In this document: positions 7,481 through 12,953 of the stretch, in pieces | How positions within the stretch are numbered: position 1 is the first letter of the stretch | Layout of the letters: each line of letters opens with the position of its first letter | Assembly: GCA_934202505.1 (NCBI GenBank) | Contig: CAKPXW010000041.1 | Span: 1 to 12,953, forward strand | Length of the DNA stretch: 12,953 nucleotides | Direction of reading: 5' to 3' | Source: an uncultured Bacilli bacterium | Lineage (GTDB): Bacteria > Bacillota_I > Bacilli_A > RFN20 > CAG-631 | Made by a program: the position numbers and the translations under genes | The notes under the pieces: model-generated | Databases searched by the model: none | What the model was told of the DNA's origin: nothing | What the model saw: only the letters and a program-made list of their open reading frames with translations

Positions 7481-7486
7481 TATAAT
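7481..7486 (+). promoter_or_regulatory. Candidate -10 box of the hypB operon
   Basis: A perfect TATAAT lies 23 bases upstream of the chosen hypB ATG, which puts the transcript start near 7493, just before the TAGGA Shine-Dalgarno site. No convincing -35 box stands 16-18 bases upstream; the region is T-rich (around CTTTATATTTTT). A promoter is expected because a terminator ends the preceding unit. No clear nickel-repressor operator is visible. Confidence 0.5.
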
Positions 7487-7509
7487 TACTGATGGTAGGA
7501 AATTTTATT

Positions 7510-8187
7510 ATGGAACAGGTAAGAGTTATAGAAATAAAACAAAACATATTTAAAGAAAATGAAGTCACTGCCGATAAGTTAAGAACAAATTTAAAAGAAA
7601 AAGGTGTATATCTTTTAAATTTAATGTCCTCCCCTGGTAGTGGCAAAACTACAACTTTGATAAAATTAATAAATGTTTTAAAAAAAGAGTTAAACATTAT
7701 GGTTATGGAAGCAGATATTGATTCAGATGTAGATGCCAAAAAAATCAAAGAACAAACTGGGATAGAAACAATTCAATTACATACTGGTGGAATGTGTCAT
7801 TTAGATGCAGCAATGACAAAACAGGGTTTAGATAATCTAAATCTTACAAATGTTGATTTAGTTATTCTTGAAAATGTAGGAAATCTTGTTTGCCCTGCAG
7901 AATTTGATACAGGAGCTTTTATTAATGTAAATATTTTGTCGGTTCCCGAAGGACATGATAAGCCTTTAAAATATCCATTAATGTATCAAGTTTGCGATTG
8001 TGTGATAATTAATAAAATAGATGTTGCACCATATTTTGATTTTGATGAAGAAAAATGTAAAGAATACATTCATGAAAGAAATAAAAATACTACAGTTTTC
8101 TCTATAAGTGCTAAAACAGGTCAAGGAATTGATAATGTAGCAAATTGGTTAATAAATACCATTCAAAAATGGAAAAAGGAGAAGTAA
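7510..8187 (+). CDS. hypB: Nickel-insertion GTPase HypB
   Basis: HypB is a SIMIBI-class GTPase that works with HypA to deliver nickel into [NiFe] hydrogenase, and in some bacteria urease. The 225-residue protein shows the P-loop SSPGSGKTT (residues 40-48), the EADIDSDVDA region, the metal-site motif GGMCHLDAA (Cys96, His97), ENVGNLVCPAEFD (Cys128) and the guanine motif NKID. It has neither the N-terminal CxxCGC nickel site of E. coli HypB nor a His-rich storage stretch, so it is the minimal form with only the G-domain metal site. ATG 7510 is chosen because TAGGA (7496-7500) is nine bases upstream. An ATG at 7492 would place that site inside the gene. It is the first gene of a three-gene operon, and the next ATG begins one base after its stop. 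Confidence 0.96.
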   Translation: MEQVRVIEIKQNIFKENEVTADKLRTNLKEKGVYLLNLMSSPGSGKTTTLIKLINVLKKELNIMVMEADIDSDVDAKKIKEQTGIETIQLHTGGMCHLDAAMTKQGLDNLNLTNVDLVILENVGNLVCPAEFDTGAFINVNILSVPEGHDKPLKYPLMYQVCDCVIINKIDVAPYFDFDEEKCKEYIHERNKNTTVFSISAKTGQGIDNVANWLINTIQKWKKEK

Positions 8188-8188
8188 T

Positions 8189-11107
8189 ATGCCTGAAATG
8201 AGTAAAAAAATTATCCCAAATAAAATGGGAGAAAAAAATCCCAGTAAAAAAATTCTAAAATTAGGTCAAAAAATCACTGATGTAGTCCCTCATAAGATTA
8301 AAGGAATTTCATCTTCTGATCCAGAATATTGGGGCCTTGCAGAATTAGTAAGTGATGCAATGGCAGATGTTGCATTATCAATGAAACTTAGAAAACATTA
8401 TACATTTTCGCAACTTTGCAAAATGAATAATATTACTAAAGATCAAGAAGAAAAATTCCAAGAATTATTAGATCAAATGAGTTATATTGGTCTTTTAGAA
8501 TATGATTATGGTTATCATTATGATCATAATGGAAGAACAGCTCCACAAAGTGAAAGAAGATATATTCTTCCTTTATTTGTACCAGGTAGTGCTGAACTTT
8601 TTAACATGGAAGAAAGAAAAGATGATGCGATTAATCATCGTATTCAAGAACATCCAGAAGTTGCTTCATTTTTTGAAAGAATGACTTATATTCCACTTGC
8701 TGGTCTTACACAAATGATTCCTCCAGGCGGTGCAGGAGTTGGTATGCATGTTATTCCAGTTGAAAAAGCTATTGAAATGGAAAATAAATCAGTTGATTTA
8801 GAACATTTATCTTATTGGTTGAAAAAATATGAAGGACATATTGGCGTTGGTCAATGTTCTTGTCGTATCTCTCGTCAAGCACTTGGTGAAGGTTGTGGAG
8901 ATGATGAACAAGCATGGTGTATTGGTGTTGGCGATTTTGCTGACTATTGCCGTGAAACTGGCAAAGGCCATGATATAACATATGATGAAGCAATGGCTAT
9001 TTTAAAGAAAGCAGAAGAAAATGGCTTTGTTCATCAAATAACAAATATTGATGGGGAAAATAAAATATTTGGTATTTGTAATTGTAATGTGAATATTTGT
9101 AATGCTTTAAGAACTTCACAATTATTTAATACTCCAAACTTATCACGCTCAGCATATACAGCTAAAGTTGATCCAAAAAATTGTGTGGCATGTGGAAGAT
9201 GTGTTGAGTATTGTCCAGCTGGTGCTGTAAAACTTGGTCAAAAGATTTGTACAAAAGAAGGACCAATTAAATATCCTCAATTTCCACTTCCAGATAAATT
9301 TAAATGGCCAAAAGAAATGTGGAATGAAAATTATCGTGATGATAATAGAATTAATTGTTATGATACAGGAACAGCTCCTTGTAAGAGTGCATGTCCTGCC
9401 CATGTTGCTGTTCAAGGCTATTTAAAAATGGCATCTCAAGGAAGATATAAAGATGCTTTAGCATTAATTAAAAAAGAAAATCCTTTCCCAGCAATTTGTG
9501 GAAGAGTATGTAATAAAAGATGTGAAGATGCATGTACACGTGGAACAATTGATTCTCCTGTAGCAATTGATGCTGTTAAGAAATTTATCGCTAGTCAAGA
9601 TTTAAATGCTAAAACAAGATATGTTCCAGATATTGTTATGCCAGTGTCACCAGCAGCTCTTAGAAAAATTGATCGCTATGAAGAAAAAATTGCTATTATT
9701 GGTGCAGGTCCTGCAGGTCTTTCATGTGCTTACTATTTAGCAACAAAAGGATATAAACCAACAGTATTTGAAAAAAATCATAAACCAGGTGGAATGATGA
9801 TGTATGGAATTCCATCATATAAACTAGAAAAAGATGTTATTGAAGCAGAAATTGATGTTTTAAGAGAATTAGGCGTTGAAATAAAATGCGATGTAGAAGT
9901 TGGAAAAGATATTACAATTCCTCAACTTAGAAAAGAAGGATATAAAGCTTTCTATGTAGCAATTGGTTGCCAAGGAGCACGTCTTCCTGGAATTGATGGT
10001 CAAGATGCTAAAGGTGTTACTACTGCTGTTGAATTCTTACATAACGCAACAGAAAATCATGATACAGTATTAAAAGGAAATGTTGTTGTAATTGGTGGGG
10101 GAAATGTAGCAATTGACTGTGCAAGAACTGCTCATAGATTCCATGCTGAAAATGTTTCTATGTATTGTCTTGAAGCAAAAGATGCAATGCTTGCTTCTAA
10201 AGAAGAAATTAGTGAAACATTAGAAGAAAATATATCTATCAATAACAGTTGGGGACCAAAAGAAATCTTAAAAGATGAAAATGGTAATGTAAAAGGCATT
10301 GTTTTAAAGAAATGTTTACGCACAATTGATCCAGAAACTAAAAGATTCTCTCCTTTATATGATGAAAATGAAACTATTACTGTTGAAGCTTCGCATATTA
10401 TTTTTGCAATTGGACAAAGTATTAAATGGAATAATTTACTTGAAGGTTCTAATGTTGAACTTGGTAGAGGAAATTATCCAATTGCTGATAAACTTACATA
10501 TCAAACATCTCAAGAAGATATTTTCGTAGGTGGAGATGTTTATACAGGACCTGCTTTTGTTATTGATGCTATTGCTCAAGGACATGAAGCAGCTGAATCA
10601 TTACATAGATTTGTAAAAATAAATACATCATTGACTATTGGAAGAAATAGAAGACAATTTATTTCTTTAGATAAAAATAATTTAGATATTGATAATTATG
10701 ATCATTCTTCAAGACAAGAAGCAGGAATGGATAATGCTATCAATGCAAAAGAAAGCTTTAAAGATGCTCATAAGACTTTAACTGAGCAACAAGTAAAGGT
10801 TGAAACAAGTCGTTGCTTATCATGTGGTGCTTCTATTGTTGACCCACATAAATGTATTGGTTGTGGTGTATGTACAACAAAATGTGAATTTGATGCAATC
10901 CATTTAGTACGTGATCATCCAGAAGCAACTCATATGGTAAAATCTGAAGATAAAATCAAAGAATTATTACCATATATGTTAAAGCGTGTGACAAAGATTA
11001 TCTTTGCTAGAAAAACAAAAGAAGAAAAAGAAAATTATAAAAAAGAAAAGGCAAAAGGACTTGAACGCTTAATGAAAGCTGAACAAGAAAAAAAGCAAAA
11101 TGCATGA
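8189..11107 (+). CDS. Multi-iron-sulfur, FAD- and NAD(P)-binding oxidoreductase (ferredoxin-like module fused to a GltD/NfnB-like module)
   Basis: This 972-residue soluble protein joins several redox modules. Residues 1-130 contain a helical, possibly winged-helix segment. Residues about 215-345 are a Cys-rich ferredoxin-like part: CSCR (Cys223, Cys225), Cys236, Cys244, Cys254, ICNCNVNIC (Cys297, 299, 304) and a classical [4Fe-4S] motif with Cys332, 335, 338 and 342. A GltD-type Fe-S domain follows: Cys398, Cys402 and the ICGRVCNKRCEDAC string (Cys437, 441, 445, 449). Next come an FAD site, GAGPAG (505-510), and an NAD(P) site, GGGNVA (636-641). A C-terminal segment has Cys876 and 879, then CIGCGVCTTKC (Cys889, 892, 895, 899) and a charged Lys/Glu tail. 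It probably moves electrons between NAD(P)H and a low-potential acceptor through the clusters. The partner is unknown. A good AAGGAGAA site precedes ATG 8189. It sits tightly between hypB and hypA, so a role linked to nickel-enzyme maturation or redox supply is inferred, not shown. Confidence 0.9.
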   Translation: MPEMSKKIIPNKMGEKNPSKKILKLGQKITDVVPHKIKGISSSDPEYWGLAELVSDAMADVALSMKLRKHYTFSQLCKMNNITKDQEEKFQELLDQMSYIGLLEYDYGYHYDHNGRTAPQSERRYILPLFVPGSAELFNMEERKDDAINHRIQEHPEVASFFERMTYIPLAGLTQMIPPGGAGVGMHVIPVEKAIEMENKSVDLEHLSYWLKKYEGHIGVGQCSCRISRQALGEGCGDDEQAWCIGVGDFADYCRETGKGHDITYDEAMAILKKAEENGFVHQITNIDGENKIFGICNCNVNICNALRTSQLFNTPNLSRSAYTAKVDPKNCVACGRCVEYCPAGAVKLGQKICTKEGPIKYPQFPLPDKFKWPKEMWNENYRDDNRINCYDTGTAPCKSACPAHVAVQGYLKMASQGRYKDALALIKKENPFPAICGRVCNKRCEDACTRGTIDSPVAIDAVKKFIASQDLNAKTRYVPDIVMPVSPAALRKIDRYEEKIAIIGAGPAGLSCAYYLATKGYKPTVFEKNHKPGGMMMYGIPSYKLEKDVIEAEIDVLRELGVEIKCDVEVGKDITIPQLRKEGYKAFYVAIGCQGARLPGIDGQDAKGVTTAVEFLHNATENHDTVLKGNVVVIGGGNVAIDCARTAHRFHAENVSMYCLEAKDAMLASKEEISETLEENISINNSWGPKEILKDENGNVKGIVLKKCLRTIDPETKRFSPLYDENETITVEASHIIFAIGQSIKWNNLLEGSNVELGRGNYPIADKLTYQTSQEDIFVGGDVYTGPAFVIDAIAQGHEAAESLHRFVKINTSLTIGRNRRQFISLDKNNLDIDNYDHSSRQEAGMDNAINAKESFKDAHKTLTEQQVKVETSRCLSCGASIVDPHKCIGCGVCTTKCEFDAIHLVRDHPEATHMVKSEDKIKELLPYMLKRVTKIIFARKTKEEKENYKKEKAKGLERLMKAEQEKKQNA

Positions 11108-11447
11108 GTTAGGCGTTGTTTTCCATGTAATAGATAGCTTAAATAAAATAGCAAAAGAACAAAATATTGAAAGAATAAGCAAAGTTACTTTACAAATAGG
11201 AGAAGTTTCAACTGTTATTCCATATCAACTTGAAGATTGTTGGAATTGGGCAGTAAAAAAAGAAACAGTTCTAAAAGATTGTCCAATAGTAGTTGAACAA
11301 ATAAAAGCAATTACAAAATGTAATAATTGTAATAAAACATATGAAACAATTAAGTATGCTAAAGTATGTCCTTATTGCAAAAGTGAAGATACTTATCTTA
11401 TTCAAGGGAATGAATTTATAATTAAAGAGATAGAAGTAAAAGAATAG
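11100..11447 (+). CDS. hypA: Nickel metallochaperone HypA
   Basis: HypA binds nickel and hands it to the client enzyme together with HypB. The 115-residue protein starts with MHELG, where His2 and the amino terminus form the nickel site. It carries the zinc-site cysteines Cys74, 77, 90 and 93 (CNNC and CPYC) and ends with the family's FIIKEIEV strand. Length is normal. Two extra cysteines (47, 61) and a Trp-rich helix (DCWNWAV) replace the usual family sequence in the middle, so this is a somewhat diverged branch. ATG 11100 lies within the end of the flavoprotein gene (ATGCATGA, 8-base overlap) and has no strong Shine-Dalgarno site of its own, so translation is likely coupled. The stop codon is inside the loop of the operon terminator. 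Confidence 0.95.
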   Translation: MHELGVVFHVIDSLNKIAKEQNIERISKVTLQIGEVSTVIPYQLEDCWNWAVKKETVLKDCPIVVEQIKAITKCNNCNKTYETIKYAKVCPYCKSEDTYLIQGNEFIIKEIEVKE

Positions 11448-11467
11448 TTTTACTTCTTTTCTTTTTT
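11432..11467 (+). terminator. Rho-independent terminator overlapping the hypA stop codon
   Basis: A perfect 10-bp stem, AGAAGTAAAA (11432-11441) with TTTTACTTCT (11448-11457), has a 6-base loop, GAATAG, that holds the hypA TAG stop. The tract TTTCTTTTTT follows (11458-11467). The left arm encodes the last HypA residues, so a ribosome finishing hypA would cover the hairpin. Confidence 0.85.
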
Positions 11468-11477
11468 GTGCTATGAT
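11449..11477 (+). promoter_or_regulatory. Candidate promoter for the EIIC gene, overlapping the hypA terminator
   Basis: TTTACT (11449-11454), 17 bases and TATGAT (11472-11477), preceded by a TG extension (TGC), make a plausible vegetative promoter. The -35 box lies in the right arm of the terminator. The start would be near 11484, seven bases before the GGAG ribosome site. Confidence 0.45.
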
Positions 11478-11503
11478 TTCCAAGGTTAAAGGAGATGATT
11501 TAA

Positions 11504-12640
11504 TTGAAAAAAGAAAATAATAAAATTTTAAACTTTCTAATTACTACTTTAAATGGAATGGCTTATGGATTATTTGCTACATTAATAATTGGTACAATTA
11601 TTGGAACAATAGGACAATTATTTTTAAAATCAGACAATTCTATTTGTAGTTTTATTGGTAATACATTAGGAAATGGAAAAATGGGAGCCTCATTTGTTTT
11701 ACAAGTCTTAACAGGTGCAGGAATTGGCGTAGGAATTGCTATTGCTTTAAAAATGAATTCACTTAGTACTATTGTTCTTGCAAGTGCAGGAGAAATTGCT
11801 TCTTATTTTTCTTTATCAACATTATTCGTAACAAATAATACTTATTCTAATGCAATTAAAATTGGTGATCCATTGACTGTTTATCTAGTTTGTATTGCAG
11901 TTGCTTTATTAATGAAATTAGTATTAAGAAAGAAAACACCTGTAGATGTTTTAATTATTCCTTTATTTGGAATTTTAATAGCAACTATTTGTTCATTATT
12001 AATAAGATATCCAGCAATTTATGTTACATATGGAATGCAATGGTTAGTAAATTATGGCACAAATGCAATTCCATTTGTGATGGGAATTTTAGTCTCAATT
12101 TTAATGGGTATGGCTTTAACAGCTCCTATTTCAAGTGCAGCTATTGGAGCAATGATTTTTAAATTAGATGAAAATATTTCTATTACCGAAGCATTGACAA
12201 ATCCTGCATATTCAGGATTAGTAATTGCATCTGGTGCCGCTATTGTTGGTTGTTGCACACAAATGGTAGGCTTTGCTATTCAATCTAGAAAAGATAATCA
12301 AATAGGAATGGTCATATCTATAGGAATTGGAACATCTATGCTACAATTTAAAAATATTTTAAAAAAGCCAATTGTTTGGCTTCCAACGATAATAGTAAGT
12401 GCAATTTTAGGACCGGTTTCAACATGTTGGTTAAAAATCGTTTGTATGGGATCTAGTGCTGGTATGGGAACTGCTGGACTTGTAGGTCAAATAGGAACAT
12501 ATTCTTCTATGGGAAACACATGGCAAACATGGGTAGGAATATTTATTCTTGAAATACTAGCACCAGCAATTTTAGTATTTTTAGTTGATTTACTTTTCAG
12601 AAAGTTAAATCTTATAAAAGATGGGGATTTAAAAGTTTAA
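11504..12640 (+). CDS. PTS EIIC-like permease (EIIC_2 type), TTG start
   Basis: The 378-residue, very hydrophobic protein has about nine membrane helices separated by short loops. Gly-rich helices such as GAGIGVGIAIAL and the stretch TAPISSAAIGAMIF match the EIIC_2 type of phosphotransferase permease. These stand-alone EIIC-like proteins in Firmicutes generally have no assigned substrate. No EIIA or EIIB domain or gene is present in the window, so the protein would need partners elsewhere or may work without phosphorylation. The start is TTG at 11504, set by the GGAGATGA site at 11491-11498 nine bases upstream. The ATG inside that site (11496) leads to a stop within three codons, and no in-frame ATG lies near. 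It is probably its own transcription unit. No convincing terminator follows; only A/T-only inverted stretches are seen at 12641-12690. Confidence 0.85.
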   Translation: MKKENNKILNFLITTLNGMAYGLFATLIIGTIIGTIGQLFLKSDNSICSFIGNTLGNGKMGASFVLQVLTGAGIGVGIAIALKMNSLSTIVLASAGEIASYFSLSTLFVTNNTYSNAIKIGDPLTVYLVCIAVALLMKLVLRKKTPVDVLIIPLFGILIATICSLLIRYPAIYVTYGMQWLVNYGTNAIPFVMGILVSILMGMALTAPISSAAIGAMIFKLDENISITEALTNPAYSGLVIASGAAIVGCCTQMVGFAIQSRKDNQIGMVISIGIGTSMLQFKNILKKPIVWLPTIIVSAILGPVSTCWLKIVCMGSSAGMGTAGLVGQIGTYSSMGNTWQTWVGIFILEILAPAILVFLVDLLFRKLNLIKDGDLKV

Positions 12641-12697
12641 AATTGCTTATTTTTTCACAAAAAGGTTTTTAAAATATATCGCTTTTTTAATAAAAGA

Positions 12698-12706
12698 TGC
12701 TATAAT
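12698..12706 (+). promoter_or_regulatory. Candidate extended -10 promoter of eno
   Basis: TGC plus a perfect TATAAT (12701-12706) lies 31 bases before the eno start. No good -35 box stands 16-18 bases upstream (around TATATCGC), as is common for extended -10 promoters. A strong promoter is expected for enolase. The same TGCTATRAT string occurs before the EIIC gene at 11469-11477. Confidence 0.55.
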
Positions 12707-12737
12707 AATAATGTTTAATAAAGGAGATGTAAATGTT

Positions 12738-12953
12738 ATGTCATTAATTACAAAAGTTTATGCACGCGAAGTATTAGATTCACGTGGAAATCCTACAGTT
12801 GAAGTAGAAGTAACAACTCAATCTGGTGCCTTTGGTAGAGCATTAGTTCCAAGTGGAGCATCTACTGGTGAACATGAAGCTGTAGAATTAAGAGATGGAG
12901 ATAAAACACGTTATTTAGGTCAAGGAGTAACTAAAGCAGTTGCAAATGTTAAT
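12738..12953 (+). CDS. eno: Enolase, 3'-truncated by the window edge
   Basis: Enolase converts 2-phosphoglycerate to phosphoenolpyruvate in glycolysis in the cytoplasm. The first 72 residues are present. They contain the N-terminal hallmarks AREVLDSRGNPTVEVEV and VPSGASTGEHEAVELRDGD, including the catalytic-loop SGAST, and they are colinear with the family. The frame stays open at the window end. An AAGGAG site lies at 12721-12726. The in-frame start is ATG 12738, 11 bases from that site. A nearer ATG at 12733 is in another frame and runs only four codons. Codon use is less extreme than in the membrane-protein genes, as expected for a highly expressed gene. Confidence 0.98.
   Translation, partial: MSLITKVYAREVLDSRGNPTVEVEVTTQSGAFGRALVPSGASTGEHEAVELRDGDKTRYLGQGVTKAVANVN

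Noticed and set aside
7492..7509. ATG 7492 as start of HypB
   Set aside because: The only ribosome site (TAGGA, 7496-7500) would lie inside the gene; ATG 7510 fits it.
7407..7553. 48-codon frame running through the hypB promoter
   Set aside because: It has no ribosome site, overlaps the -10 box and the hypB start, and has no recognisable features.
12641..12697. Terminator after the EIIC gene
   Set aside because: Only short A/T-only inverted stretches are present (for example AAAAA around GGTTTTT) with no stable stem; evidence is too weak to call.
1..12953. Mycoplasma-type code (TGA read as Trp), CRISPR array, insertion sequence, rRNA or tRNA genes
   Set aside because: No in-frame TGA occurs within the genes and TGA ends the ClC and flavoprotein genes. 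No repeat-spacer pattern, transposase, inverted element ends or tRNA cloverleaf was seen.

Overview
The window is AT-rich DNA of an anaerobic or microaerobic low-GC Firmicute, most likely a Bacilli, Erysipelotrichia or Mollicutes-related gut lineage. This assignment rests on strong A/T bias at third codon positions, purine-rich Shine-Dalgarno sites, the protein families present (FeoB with its Cys-rich partner, C69 dipeptidase, EIIC_2, HypA/HypB) and the absence of in-frame TGA codons. Trp is encoded by TGG, and TGA, TAG and TAA all serve as stops, so this is the standard bacterial code and not the Mycoplasma code. All recognisable genes lie on the + strand.

Layout. Bases 3-1679 hold the 3' three-quarters of the ferrous-iron transporter gene feoB, abutted by a 44-codon FeoB-associated Cys-rich membrane protein. 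Bases 1693-3631 hold a fused alkylation-repair protein (O6-methylguanine methyltransferase joined to 3-methyladenine glycosylase I) and an overlapping unknown membrane protein. Bases 3675-5126 encode a C69 dipeptidase, closed by a good intrinsic terminator. Bases 5220-7322 hold a ClC-type anion transporter with a C-terminal TrkA-C-like domain and an atypical filter, then a membrane protein with a double zinc ribbon, ended by another terminator.

Bases 7481-11467 form a clean transcription unit: promoter, hypB, a 972-residue multi-iron-sulfur flavoprotein, hypA, terminator. The two nickel-insertion proteins enclose the flavoprotein with a 1-base gap on one side and an 8-base overlap on the other. 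No hydrogenase subunit, no hypCDEF and no other nickel enzyme is visible, so the client of this nickel/redox module is unknown. It is the most interesting item in the window. Bases 11504-12640 encode an orphan EIIC-like permease that starts with TTG. The window ends inside enolase (eno).

A loose metal theme connects the region (iron import, nickel insertion, a protein that needs several Fe-S clusters, zinc ribbons). The terminators show, however, that these are separate transcription units.
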